From the NCBI GenBank assembly GCA_019137255.1, contig WPDH01000126.1, positions 1 through 17,155 of the forward strand: a stretch of 17,155 nucleotides of DNA, read 5' to 3'. Positions 1-11,879 of the stretch are shown here, piece by piece. Position 1 is the stretch's first letter. Every line of letters begins with the position of its first letter. Made by a program: the position numbers and the translations under genes. The stretch is from Corinectria fuckeliana (taxonomy: Eukaryota > Ascomycota > Sordariomycetes > Hypocreales > Nectriaceae). The notes below the pieces were generated by a model. The model made no database searches, was not told the DNA's origin, and saw only the letters and a program-made list of their open reading frames with translations.

Positions 1-1254
1 TTAGAGCCTCTTATTAAAAGGCTTATAATTATATAGTTATATATTAAGCAGTAAGCTATTATCACACAGGTAGTTAGCCTTTTTAATAAAGCTAATATAT
101 AAGATAAGATTTATCTTTACTTTAAGGCTAAGTTAGCTAGTCTTTTACTTTTTAACTTAGAGGATTTTTAGTTGATTAGATCTATTAATTTCTTTAATAA
201 GCTTATTAGTATTATTTAGGATAGATATAAGTTAGATTCTTTTTACTATTACTATAAATATTAAGAGAGAGAGAACTATACTATTACTAAAGGCTTTAAT
301 AACCTAATCTTTAGTATAAATAGCTTATATCTTATCTACTATATAAAATATAAGAATAGTATTACTACTTAATAGCTTTCTTATTATAATAATACTAGAG
401 TTACTATAAGCCTAGTTTACTATCTTAATAGTATCTTTTAAGGTTTAGCTGTTAATATTAGAGGGTGTATTTCTTATTTAAATTATAACTTTATATTTAA
501 TATAGCTTTAGGTTATTTGCTTTATATTTCCCTGGTTTAAAAGTGTTAAGTTTTATATTATAATTAATATATAAAAGGGTTAGCCTCTCTTATAATCTAA
601 GAGTATAGTAAGAGCTGTATTAATAATAAAGGTAAAAGCTATAATAATATTTATAGTAATTTAGTCCTTAAGGGCTGTTTTATAGTTATATATAGTATTC
701 TTCTTATATAAGATATAAGCTTACACCTTATATATAAATATATAAGTTTAGATAATATACTAAACTTATTTAAGAGATATAATAAGAATAATTCTAGTAA
801 TAGTATTATATACTTTATTTTCTAGGTTATCTACTAGTATTCTACTTAGTTTTATAGCAGGTTTATTATTTTTACTTAGTATATACTAGCTAATTCTTAT
901 AAGAGAGTTATATTAACTTTAGTTAAGTTTATACACCCCTAAATTAATAGCTATTAGAAGTATATTAGCACTATTACTACAGTCCTAATATACTATTATC
1001 CCTAGGGTAATATATATATAAGAATTTAGATTTTAGTGTTAAAATATATTTTAAAGGCAGATTAGAGCTGTAGTAAGTAGAAACTAAGTAAGTAAGAAAT
1101 ATATTAGTTTAATATAATATATTACTAAGAGATTATATAATATATATTAAATAGCTATAAATATAATAAATTATCCCTCTATTTAATTATATAAGAAAAT
1201 ACTATAATATATATATATAAAAGAGATATTATATGCTTTTTTTAACACTTTATA
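1..1254 (+). pseudogene. Unrecognised RIP-degraded coding frame, partial at left edge
   Basis: Frame 1 can be read from the first base to the TAA at 1252-1254. The interruptions are nearly all TAA or TAG in places where Gln or Trp would be natural, the signature of a coding frame damaged by C-to-T change on both strands. The inferred product has about 415 codons with mixed charged and hydrophobic composition, like a globular protein and unlike low-complexity spacer. Less damaged pockets keep Cys, His and Pro codons, for example around 460-545 and 925-940. I do not recognise a family. It lies directly upstream of the Copia element in the same direction. It could be the C-terminal part of another transposon protein or a captured host gene. 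Its true start lies outside the window. Coding nature is inferred from the stop spectrum only. Confidence 0.4.
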
Positions 1255-1515
1255 TAAATCTCTTATATTCTAGATAATAGTTATACTACTAGGGGTGTAT
1301 AAGTTATATAAGCTTATTTACACTATTAGTAATATAAGTATAAGTTTCTTAAAAGCCTAAATAATCTAAAAGATAAGAATTCTCTTAAGATAAGAGGGCT
1401 ATAAGAGATTAAGACTATATAGTTATAACTATACTAATTTTAGCAATTATTATATTAATTAAATTATATTACTAAGCTTTATTATTATTATCTACTTTCT
1501 TATAATTAAATCACC
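1255..1515. other. Gene-free stretch upstream of Copia gag; expected place of its 5' LTR or leader
   Basis: I find no coding frame here. By position, between the upstream frame and Copia gag, it should contain the end of the Copia 5' LTR and the leader. Visible items are a G-rich motif at 1290-1302 and a short inverted pair around 1380-1400 (AAGAATTCTCTT then AAGATAAGAG). I could not match any part of it to sequence downstream of the Copia RNase H, so an LTR is not shown. Confidence 0.35.
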
Positions 1516-3426
1516 TGAAATTTAGCCTATTAGACCTACTTATAAAGTATTATATATCTAATAATTAAGAGTCTTATAGCTTTTATTAATAAAAGTAAAT
1601 ATTATATAAAAACCTAAGTAATAACTACTAAGATATTATTTATAACTAGAAGATTAGATAAGAAGATTAGGCTAAATAGATTAGCTAACTAGTATAGTTA
1701 AAATAAGTATTTTATTATAAAGATTAAGACTAAGCACTTTTAGGCTTATATTAATCTTAAAGTTACTAATTTGCTAGCTCTCTTTCTACTTATTATATTA
1801 TTACCTCTTAAAGTCTTAGTAGACTTTTCTACTTTAACTACTATAGTAAGTAAAACTTAAACTAAGTATATAAGAATAATCTTAGCTTAGTATAATACTA
1901 ATAATAATATATATAAAAAGCAGATTAAGAGTCTTACTACTATTAAGGCCTAGGTTAAAAATATAGTTAAAAAGAGCTTTTAAGAATATAACTATAACTT
2001 AGATAGTAGCTTAAAAGACTAGTATATTACCTTAAAGAAGGCTATAAATACTAACTATTATATAGCTTAAAATACTACTCTTAGTATATAAAGAGCTTTT
2101 TTTAAAACTACTCTAATAATTCTAAAAGACTTAAACACTTAAGTAGATAACTTTAAATATATTATATATAATACTATTACTCTTAAGCTTCTTATAGCTA
2201 ACTTAGTTCTTATATAGTACTAACTGCTAGAGGAGCTTACTAAGCCTTTTCTTAATAATAGTCTTAAGATTTAAAAGTCTAAAAAGAGAGAGAAAGTTAC
2301 TAATAATACTCTTATATATTAGATAATTACTAACAGAATATAGCTTACTATATAAGGTTTAAAAAGAGCCTAAAAGAGTAACTAAAAGGTTAAGTAAAAA
2401 AGAGCTTTTTTAGCTAACTATAAGAAATTAAAATCTAATAAATTTATACTTTATAATAAGCCTTCTAAGAAGAAAAATAAGAAAAAGAGAAATAATAAGA
2501 GTAAGAGATTAAGTAGTAAAATATACCTAGCTTATAAGTAATTTTACTCTCTTACTAAATACTTTTATATCTTTTAGGATAACCTATTAAGATAGTTTAA
2601 AAAGAGACTAAAAACCTAAAAGACTATAAACTATAATCTTACTATAAACTCTAATTTAAAAAAGAAGATTAAGATAATAAAAAAGTTATCTAATAAGAAA
2701 GAATAACTCTTATAAGAAGTTAAAAAAGTCTTAGTTATACTTTTAGTAGAGAAAAAAATAGCTTTCTTAAGCTTTTTATACTTATTAAAAAACTTAGTAA
2801 TTTTTAACTTAAAAGCTACTTTATATATTTTTAATAATAAGATATAGTTTAAAAATCTTATTAAGACTAACCTTAGTAACTATATATATACTAGTATATA
2901 AAAAGTCTTAGTTATTAGCTATAATAATATTACTATTTAACTCTTTTTATTACTTTAAAAAGAAATATAATACTTTTACTTATATAATATAATATATTAT
3001 AAGAGCTTTACTTATAATCTTATCTTACTATAAAAATTAAGAAAATATAAAATCTAGTAAGACTAAAACCTAAAAAATAACTCTTTTAAGAATTAGTACT
3101 ATTAAGTTATAAGTAACTTACTTAATTAATATAATTAGTATATTTTTAAAGATAATAGTCTTATAAGAGTATTATAGTATTAAGCCTTTTTAGCCTAGTT
3201 ATATTATATAAAGATAAGTAAGATAAATAGTATAAAATAGTATCTTAGATTAAAATATTTTAATCTTAAGACTCTTAACTAGCTAGTTAATATCTTAATA
3301 AGCACTAAGATTAAGAGACTATTAACTATTAAGTATAATAACTATCTAATAGTAAAAATTATATACTAAATCTTTTAAGCTTTAAAAGTATATAATAAAA
3401 GCCTAAAAGAATAAATTACTATTAAC
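1516..3426 (+). pseudogene. Ty1/Copia retrotransposon polyprotein, 5' part: gag, protease, integrase zinc domain (RIP-inactivated)
   Basis: This is the first half of a single-frame Copia gag-pol, interrupted by the Gypsy insertion. Frame 1 holds three landmarks in register. (a) A gag zinc knuckle at 2524-2562 spaced C-x2-C-x3-H-x4-C, with all four ligand codons now Tyr (TAC, TAT, TAC, TAC), as expected from TGC, TGT and CAC after RIP. It follows a Lys-rich stretch at 2450-2520, as in fungal Copia gags. (b) The aspartic protease D-S-G-A-T site at 2806-2820, now N-L-K-A-T. (c) The integrase zinc domain H-x4-H at 3241 and 3256, then C-x2-C at 3334 and 3343, all four now Tyr. No indel is needed across 0.8 kb. 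The Met start is lost (ATG to ATA), so the 5' limit is approximate, and gag is weakly conserved before about 1790. The last codon, AAC at 3424, is the likely first catalytic Asp (GAC) of integrase. Confidence 0.85.
3422..3426. repeat. Target site duplication TTAAC, left copy
   Basis: TTAAC directly precedes the Gypsy 5' LTR. The identical 5 bp follows the 3' LTR at 13339-13343. Five base pairs is a usual duplication length for Ty3/Gypsy integrases. Removing one copy together with the element restores the Copia reading frame, which independently supports the boundary. Confidence 0.9.
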
Positions 3427-3784
3427 TATTATAAAATAAGCTAGTAGCTAAATAGCTATAATCTAAAAAGAAGCTACTAAAAAGTAACTATAATAAGAGA
3501 GGGGATTTTCTACTAATTAGTCTTAAGAGAGCTCTAAAAAATCCTAAGACAGTCTTAAAAAAGGCTAAAAAAAGGTTTTTAAATACTCTTAGAGAGTTCT
3601 CTAAGAATACTTTAAGACTTCTCTTATATAAGAGAAAACCTTTTTTAAAATAACTAGAGAAGGTATTAATTTATTATCTTACTATTTTACTTACTAGCTT
3701 AAGATATCTTAATTATATAAGTAGAAAATCTCTCTTTTAGTAGTATTTACTTTATAAATCCCTAATTTAGTTAATTTTATATTA
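3427..3784 (+). repeat. Gypsy 5' LTR (358 bp)
   Basis: It begins TATTATAAAATAAG and ends TTTTATATTA. It aligns to 12981-13338 over its whole length without gaps. By hand I count about 37 differences, every one a transition (C/T or A/G) and in both directions, so the divergence is due to RIP and not neutral decay. It contains a conserved island GAGAGGGGATTTTC at about 3498-3511 that is identical in both copies. I do not see a convincing TATA box or polyadenylation signal because AT-richness hides such motifs. Confidence 0.93.
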
Positions 3785-4020
3785 AATAGTAGTAATTATA
3801 TTACTTATATTTATATACCTTTTAGATAGTTTTAGACTTATATCTTAGTTAAAAACTTCTTATAATATACTAAGAGATTTTTAGCTACTAATACTATTTT
3901 TCTCTTAAGATACTTAAATAAATCTACTAGAAGAATAATATATAAATATAAGAATAACACCTTTTAGAATAATACTAGTAGTTAAGACTTAACTATTTTT
4001 TTCTTTTTTATTTTTACTAT
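3785..4020 (+). other. Gypsy 5' leader with possible primer binding site
   Basis: This untranslated stretch lies between the 5' LTR and the gag frame. Two bases after the LTR, at 3787, it reads TAGTAGTAATTATATTAC. A primer binding site usually begins TGG (complement of tRNA 3' CCA), and TGG becomes TAG under RIP, so this is the natural candidate. Its position supports + orientation. The tRNA cannot be assigned because too many bases have changed. Confidence 0.4.
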
Positions 4021-7000
4021 AAACCTAACCTTAAGAAGATAATTAAATCTCTTATAATTTTTACCTCTTAAAAAATAAGTTTATATATTAGAGTTAAAAG
4101 AGAAATTATATAATAGTTAAATAATAAAAAACAGATTAAAAACTATAAAAAACTATTTTACTACTTAAACAGGTAAAAATATTAACTTTTACTATTACTA
4201 CTAAATAATCTCTTATAATACTAAAACTAAAAACTACCTACTAGCTTTTTTAAGATAACTAGCTTAACACTTTTTAAGACCTTTCTTATTTTACTATAAC
4301 CTTCTCTTCTTACTTAATAACTAGTAAGTAACCTAGCTATTAATAACCTTACTTAGTGACTTTACACTTAAGATATTAAACTTAAACTTAAATCTTAATC
4401 TACTAACCTAATAAACTTATTATAACTTTTAGTCCTTTAGTAATACTAAGATACTTTTTACTTAATAACTAATTTATAAGGTAAACTAGCTTCTACTAAG
4501 TTTAATATAACCTTCTAGCTAACTAAAGATAAAAAACCTATAATAATAGACTAGTAACCTCTAATAATAACAGTTAAAATACTAATAGAATTAGCCTTAA
4601 GTATAAAAGAGCTGTTAAACTACTAACTAATATAAGATACTCTTATTACTATAAAGAATTTATATAACCTTCTTAGCTAAACTTAGCTAAATACTATCTT
4701 AATATTATATATTTAATTTTAACTTAAAAAGGTAAAAAAGTTTTAGCTAGCAGATATATATAATAACTTATTTAATAATATAAAACTAAATAATAAAAAC
4801 CTTATTTAAAAAAGCACTTCTTACTTTATAAACACTTTAGAAAGATATATAGTATAAGAACTAGATTATAAAATAATACTAGTCTAAAATATACTTTATC
4901 TACTTTTTAAGCTAGTCTTAGACTAGTATACTAGTAACCTAAGTAATAATTAACAGGTAGTATTTTAAAGTAGTTATAAAGAAATTAACTTATAGATTAA
5001 TCTTATTTAAACCTGCTTTAAAACCTAGCTAAAAGTTATAATAAACACTTTAGATAAAAAGATATTTACTATCTAAGATATTACTAACTAAGTAGACTTT
5101 TAAAACTAAATATCTAAAGTTAAATATATAGTATAAGCAGCTAAATACTTATCTAACTATCTTACTAATCTTATATTTAATAAACTTAATATTTATCTCT
5201 AAAAGGTTATAAGCCACTTAGTACTCTACTAGTTTATTAATAACTAGGCAGAAGTAAATAAGCTTTATATACTAAACTTTTATATCTAAGTAACTACTAG
5301 AAGTTAAAGCCACCTTCTTAAAAGAAAATACTATACTCTAATAAGAAATTAAGCTAGTATAACCTCTTAAGAACCTAAGATAATATACCTTTAAGCACTA
5401 TATAGTAATATAACTAGTATAATACTATAAATAGAGAATAATAAGACTTTTACCTTATAATAAAATAACTATTAATAAGAGTATATATATATACTTTTAC
5501 TTACCTCTCTAAAAGTATAAAACACTAGCTTAATACTAACCTAAAATTAGGTAAGATTTATATTACTCTTACTATTAAGAAATATAATAATAACTACTAA
5601 GACTTTAGCTTAAAATATAACCTTACTTTTAGTACTAGCTTTTTACCTTATAATTATATACTCTAGTTAGCCTAATAGTAAAAATATAAACACTTAGATA
5701 TTTTATATATTTAATAATATCTAGCTAGATAAGCTTAAAAGGTATTATATCTCTTAAGAATAAGTATAAGCCTTTTTTATAAAAAAAGAATATTAAAACC
5801 TAAACAAAATAGCTTATATAATAACAGAAGAATATAGTATAAATATAAAAGAACTATAAGACTACTTAGAATTCTTATATAATACACTTAAGATATATAA
5901 ATTTATCTAAAAAACTATAAAAAGCTAAAATAATACTAAAAAATTTATCTTAAATATTAGTAACTACTATTTAGTTTTACTATAAGACTAAGTTTATCTT
6001 ACTTATAAACTTAAGTAGATTTTTACTATTATTAAGTATATACTATAAGAGGAGAAACTAAACTTATAATATCTCTTAAAGTATAACTATATATAAGTAT
6101 AAGTAAAAGCCACTCTAACTAAAACTAAGTAATAAGAGATTTATATAGATATAAGTATAATATACTTAGTAGTTAGCTAAAAGATATTTTAGTTTTTTTT
6201 AAATATAACTTTTACTAGAGAATATTAAGCTAAGCTTAGTAGTATAAGCTAAAATAAAACAGAAAAATAAATAATATTTATAGTATACTTACTAAACTAC
6301 TAAGTAAGAAAACATATAGTAGTAAAGGTTTATATTAGAGCTTAAGTTATATTAGAACTATTAGTAAGACTACTTTTAGGCTAAGAATTTAATACTACCT
6401 ATAAGGTTAATATTATTAATACCTAGTAGAAAGTGTAAGTAAGTATAACTAATAGGCTATACTTACTTATCTTAGTATATACTTATATAAAATCTTATAA
6501 ATATCTAGTAAAAAGTGATATATATATTATAATCCCTTCTAAAAGTAGTAAAACAGTATAAGTAAGCATACTAGGTGTCTTAAGAGACTAAGACTTTTTT
6601 TTTAACTTATAAAGTTAAGATATTATTAGAGCTATTATAAGACAGCTTAAGACAGTCTTTATAATAAATAATAAGTAAAAGCTACTAATAATCTAAAAAA
6701 ACTAATAACTAGAGATTTTTAAACTAGTTAAGAATAAAAACTCTATTAAAAAAGCTAACTAGAGTAACCTACTTACTAAATATAAAGATATAATACTAAT
6801 AACTTATAAGCTTAAACACTTAACTTAAAAAGCTATAACTTTAACTAATAATAAACCTAACTAGAAACTTAGTATAAGGTTTTAAAATACTAGTTTAAAC
6901 TTAAATACTAAACTAAGTATATCTAAAGATAAAACTCTTTTAAAAGTTAAAATAGTAAAAAAAGTAAGAATTTATAATAACTAAACTAGCTTTATATAAT

Positions 7001-7139
7001 AAGTTTAAAGTCTTATATAAAAATACACTAGTATTTAAGCTAACTAAGAGGAAATAATAATACCTAAGTATAAGTATATAAAAGTACTCTTAGTAAACAA
7101 CTAGTACTAATAAAAACTAGAATTATAACCTTACCTACT
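4021..7139 (+). pseudogene. Gypsy gag and aspartic protease frame (RIP-inactivated)
   Basis: Frame 1 is followed from the leader to 7139, interrupted by TAA and TAG only, apart from a rare TGA at 4354-4356. The first part (about 4021-4700) would be rich in Pro, Ser and Thr, since many ACx, CCx, TCx and CTx codons remain, as in the disordered N-termini of fungal Gypsy gags. A middle part around 5116-5300 has the helical, charged look of a capsid domain. A protease-like C-terminal motif of the L-L-L-G form is at 6370-6381, followed by codons typical of the region between protease and RT. I could not locate the protease Asp or a gag zinc knuckle with confidence. The frame ends at an A12 tract, after which the RT frame is displaced. 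Assignment rests on position between leader and RT as well as composition. Confidence 0.65.
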
Positions 7140-7151
7140 AAAAAAAAAAAA
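7140..7151 (+). other. A12 tract where the Gypsy frame changes
   Basis: Twelve consecutive A residues lie exactly where the protein-like reading passes from frame 1 (gag-protease) to frame 3 (RT). A Lys/Glu-rich segment just before RT would read smoothly across if the tract were one base longer. A one-base loss by slippage is the simplest explanation. A programmed -1 shift on an A-rich slippery site is a weaker alternative. Confidence 0.55.
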
Positions 7152-10100
7152 GACTTTTTAAATACTATATTTAACTAACTATATAACTAAAAACAAATAA
7201 AGTAAGTTATAAAACTAATACTATTTATAAGTCTTATCTTTATAATATAGTAAATAGTAGCTAGTAAAAAGAAAAAATATATAGTAGTAAACTTATAAGC
7301 CTTAAATAATATAATAATTTTAAATACTTACTTAATACTCTTATAAGAGAATATTCTTAGTAAACTCTAAGAGAAATAACATATTAGTATTATTAATACC
7401 TAGTTATTTTTTTACTAGTTTTTAATATACTTTAAACACTAAGATCACTTTATAGTAATTAACTATTAAGAATTAAAATAATTTAAGATAGCTCTAATAA
7501 GATTTAAGAACTTTTTAGTATATATTTAACACTTTATAAACTAATTACTCTAACTATACTAAGCTTTTACTATAGTATTTATTAATAATATTATTATCTT
7601 CTTAGATAATAATATAAAATATTTAAGGTACTTATATACTATCTTCTAACTGTTTTAAAAAAAGAATATTACTCTCTTAGCTAAGAAAGCCTTTTTAAGG
7701 TATTTTTCTATTTAACTACTAGGATTTTAAGTAGATAAACTAGGTCTTTTTAACACTTAAGAGTAGGTAATAGCTTTAAGAAATATTAAGTTTCTAACTA
7801 ACTTATAATAGCTTAAGAAATAGATTAGTATAGTTAGATAGCTTTAATATTTAATTCTAAGGTTTACTAGAATAATTAAACTACTATAAGCTAAAAAGAC
7901 TAATATACTTACTAAAAGATAAGAATTAGATAAGATAATAACTAGCTAAGAACAGGCTAGCTATATAATAAAAGCTAAGTTTATAAAAACCCTAAAGAAA
8001 ATTAATAGTTTTTATAAAATTATAAATAAACTAGCTAATATAAAATTATTTTATTACTTTAACTTAAATATAAAACTTTTTATACAGCTAAATATATTAA
8101 AAAAATAAGATATAAAAGGTATAATATACTACTTAGACCTTATATACACTTAGAACTAAATTAGTAAGATTTTATTTATAGTTATTTAACTTATTATATA
8201 TCTTAGCTAAGCTTTATAAAATGCTAAAAAGAACTACTAGCTAATAGAAATAAAAATAATATACTTAGTTTAAATATACTAAAAAGCTTAAATAATAATC
8301 TAGTTAACTTAAAAAGATAAGATAATTATACTTACTAATTACTTTACTATTTACACTTTAGTCTGTTAAAAATTAGTATTTATTAGTATACTAAGAAATA
8401 ATAACTGTTTTACTCTTACCTTATAATACTTAAGCTAGTACCTATTAGATATATAGTATATTTTAAAACTTACTAATATTATACTTAAAATACTATTTAG
8501 GCTATTAAGCTAAAAGAAAAGGTATAATAAAGCTAAGAAAAAAGAGCTTAACTACTTTTAGAAAGGTAAAAAACTAGTTACTTATACTTTTTACTTTATA
8601 AAAGCTAGTATATAAACTACTTTACACTAGGAAATTCTTAACTAGTATCTAAAAGAGCTAAAATAAGTAATAATTCTAGTATAGCTTAATAAGAAAAACA
8701 AGATCTTAAAGCTCTTATTTTTCTAATAGAATAAATTAATTTACTTATATAAGTATAGTAAGTAATAATAGTTATACCTGCTAATAAAAGCAGGCTAAAA
8801 GGTTATCTAAAATAACTATAAGTAGAACTTTTACTTAAAAAAGGTATAATTATAATAAGACTTATTTAGCTTTTTTATAATACTAAACCTAAAGTGAGAA
8901 ATCTAAGTAGTATAAGATAAATATAATATATATAGTAGAAACTTTATAAACTATAAAAAACTATTAGAATAGCTTATCTTAATTTAAAGCCTTTTAATTT
9001 CTTTTTATATAATTATAATAAACTTTATTATAAGATTACTAATTGTAAAAGCTAAAAAAATATCTTAGTTAAACTTAGATAAGTAGTTTTTTAACTACTT
9101 ACTAATTATTACTTATAAATAATACTAAATATACTTACTTATACTAGAAAATAACTAGTATACTATTAAAAACTAGATATAAGCACTATTTATAAAGCTA
9201 ATATAATATAACTAAGATATTTTATATAGTATTATATTTAACTAAAATACTAAGTTTATATTTAACTTTTAGTAAGACTTATAAGTAGTATTTAAAACTA
9301 AGCTTCTTATATTAATAGTATAGTATTTATAGATAAATAGTATTATAAAAAGATATAACTAGGTAGTAAAAATCACCTTATAATACTTTACTAGTAACTT
9401 TTTAAGCTAGCTATAAGTTATAGTCTTAATTCTTTTTTAGTTTAGCTTAAATAACTTATACTTATTTACTATTAATATATTTCTAAGTAAGCTAGTTACT
9501 AGCTAACACTTAAATAATAAGCTTTAATAGCTAAAAGATAAGATTAATACCTTTAATTAAGATATTTTTTATAATAAGACTAAACTCTCTCTTATATTTA
9601 TATAAGTAGTTATAAAACACTAGTATAATTAGAAATACTAGCTAGTTAAATATAAGCTAAAAGACTAAGTTTAGCTAGAGCTTTATAAAAAAAGATATAT
9701 AGTAGTAAATAACTAGGTAGAGAAACTAAAAAAAAAAAAGACAAAACTATATAAGATTTTAAAACAGGTAGAAAATCTAGTATACTAGCTTAAAATAAAA
9801 GATAATCTTAATATCTACTTAGTAATATTAGTTACTTAACTTAAATTAGCTAAAAAACTAGCTAAATAGCTAGAAGTAATTCTAATAAAAGATTATAAGA
9901 AAGAAAACTAAAAAGATAAATATAAGCACTAAAAAGTTAATTATATAATTAGATCTCACACTTAAAAGTAAGAAAAAAGCAAGCTAAAAACTAAATATCT
10001 TATTATATAAAAAAGATAGTTAAGTAATTATAACCTTTAGCTAAAAGAGAATACTATTAAAAGTAATAAGCTTATTATAAAATTTAAAGTAAGAAAATAA

Positions 10101-10360
10101 TATAAAAAGAAACTTACTAAAAAATAAAAACAGAAATATAATAAGAATAAGTAGCTAACTACTTAAATAACTAATATACTAGCTAAAAAACAAGTAAAGT
10201 CTAAAGTAGTTAACTAAGTACTAAATACTATTAAAATCTTATATTATAAATATAAAAGGCTAAGAAAGAACTTAATACTATAGAAATTATAGTATTACTA
10301 GAGCTAACTAAAAGAGCTCTACTAGAAAACTCTTAAGATATAATAGTAAATCACTTAAGG
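7142..10360 (+). pseudogene. Gypsy pol: reverse transcriptase, RNase H, integrase, chromodomain (RIP-inactivated)
   Basis: Frame 3 stays in register over about 3 kb. RT core is at about 7284-7700. The Y/F-x-D-D box is at 7578-7589 and reads F-I-N-N, both Asp codons changed GAT to AAT, followed by I-I-I-F. RNase H shows its Asp as AAT at 8091, a kept Glu (GAA, 8247) after Y-stop-L-I, where Y-W-P-T-E is usual, and an L-T-D-H block at 8331-8342 now reading L-T-N-Y. Integrase occupies roughly 8530-9700 by domain order, and its D-D-E residues are hard to place. A chromodomain at about 9930-10085 has the Y-L-I-x-W-K core (9996-10010, Trp now TAA) and an acidic C-terminal half ending near K-F. The chromodomain would direct integration toward methylated histone H3 in heterochromatin (family knowledge). 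About 90 further codons after it are charged and unassigned. Confidence 0.88.
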
Positions 10361-10500
10361 TAATAGCTTATTATATTTATTATTATATTACTATAAATAT
10401 AGCTAGTAACTATTACTAGCTAATAGTAAAATATATAGTTAAAGTAATTAACACCTTATATATTATTTTTTTTATTTTTATTTTTCTTTCTCTTATATAT
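10361..10500. other. Short pyrimidine-rich spacer after Gypsy pol
   Basis: It contains a T-rich run at 10465-10495. I see no domain. It separates the pol frame from the extra coding-like frame downstream. Confidence 0.4.
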
Positions 10501-11879
10501 TACTACTTTCACTTCTTAGAGAAAATATTATAGCTTTTTACTATTAGTATATAAGAAATACCTAATAACCTTAAGTAAGAGAAATAAGTGCTATTTAATA
10601 TTACTTTATTAAGTAATATATTTTTATTTAAAAATTAACAGTTATATATTCTTTTTAAGAGTTAACTTTTATAATAACTCTCTTATCTTAATTATAAAAA
10701 TTACTAATAAGCTATTAAGCTATATAGTAATAAGTAAAAACTCTAAGTAGCTAAGAGCTTTTACTAATATTATATTTAGGTTAAAACCTACTTAGACTAT
10801 TATAAGCACTTTTACTATCTTATATAATCTAAAAGCTTTAACTTTAATAATAAGTTTATTAACTAAAAGAACTAAATATATTACTATAATAACTTAAACT
10901 ATAAGTAACTTAAAACCTTAAGTAAAGCTAAAAGTATACTAAGTATATTACTATATAATATACTATACTAGCTTTAAGAATAAAACAGGCAGTTTTAAGA
11001 TAATAATACTCTTTTAGTAAGAAGTTCTTACACTTTTATTATAAGCTTTAATAATATAACTAGGCTAATATAAACTAATATTTATAAACTAACTATATTA
11101 ATTATTAGAAAGATTAAAATATTTATAATTCTTACTAAAATTCTAAAGTAGATAACTAAAGCTAGCTTTTAGTAGCTATCTACTCTTATTAACTAAGCTT
11201 AAAAAGCTTTTAATAAGATTAAAAGATTTATAAATAGCTATACTTATATTAACCTAGCTTACTAACTGTAGCTTAATATTTAGCAGGAAATTAACACTCT
11301 TATTAGTTTATTTTTAAAGTATACCTACTTTATAAACCCTACTCTAAAAATACTATCTTATAAACTTAACTACTAGCTTTTTATAATAACCTTAGCTAAA
11401 ACTATAACACTCTAAGAAAATTATAATAAAAACCTATTTATATCCTAAAATATTATTACTCCTACTAAATATAGTACTACTAATACTCTCTTAGTAGCTA
11501 TAAATAATAGTATAATTATAACCTTATAATAAGTAGTATTAAGTACACACTTAGAAACTACTACTTTATATAATAATATACTTATTATCCTAAAAGCTAT
11601 ACTTTAATATAAGAGAGAGACTATCTTAGTATAATATATTTAAGTGGTAAACTAAGTAGTTTAGTTTCTTAACTTTAATATAATAGAGTATTTTACTAGA
11701 TATCACTAAGTCTACTATAAAATAATATAGCCTAATTACTATTAGGTATAATATTATAAGCTATATAAAAAAGTTAAATTTCTTAAAATAAATAGCTATA
11801 AAGCTTTTAAAGGTTTTAAGTAATTAAAGAGTTTTAAAGTAAGTCTTAATAACTAATAAATAGCTTATTAAGTAGAGGA

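Noticed and set aside
1001..1230. Runs of TATATA as promoters or origins.
   Set aside because: Such runs are everywhere in RIP-saturated sequence and carry no positional information.
461..1302. Motif TAGGGGTGTATAA at 1290-1302, its exact reverse complement at 929-941, and a similar TAGAGGGTGTAT near 459-470, suggesting terminal inverted repeats of a small hAT-like element.
   Set aside because: I found no clean 8-bp target duplication. The 459-470 and 929-941 copies both lie inside a continuous coding-like frame, which a separate element would interrupt. Kept only as a curiosity.
3498..3511. GAGAGGGGATTTTC island in both LTRs as a regulatory element.
   Set aside because: Its dinucleotides (GA, AG, GG, AT, TT, TC) are mostly not RIP targets, so its conservation needs no functional explanation.
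7578..7589. A genuine Asn-Asn variant of the RT active site.
   Set aside because: RNase H catalytic codons are altered by the same G-to-A type, and stops are dense, so it is mutational loss.
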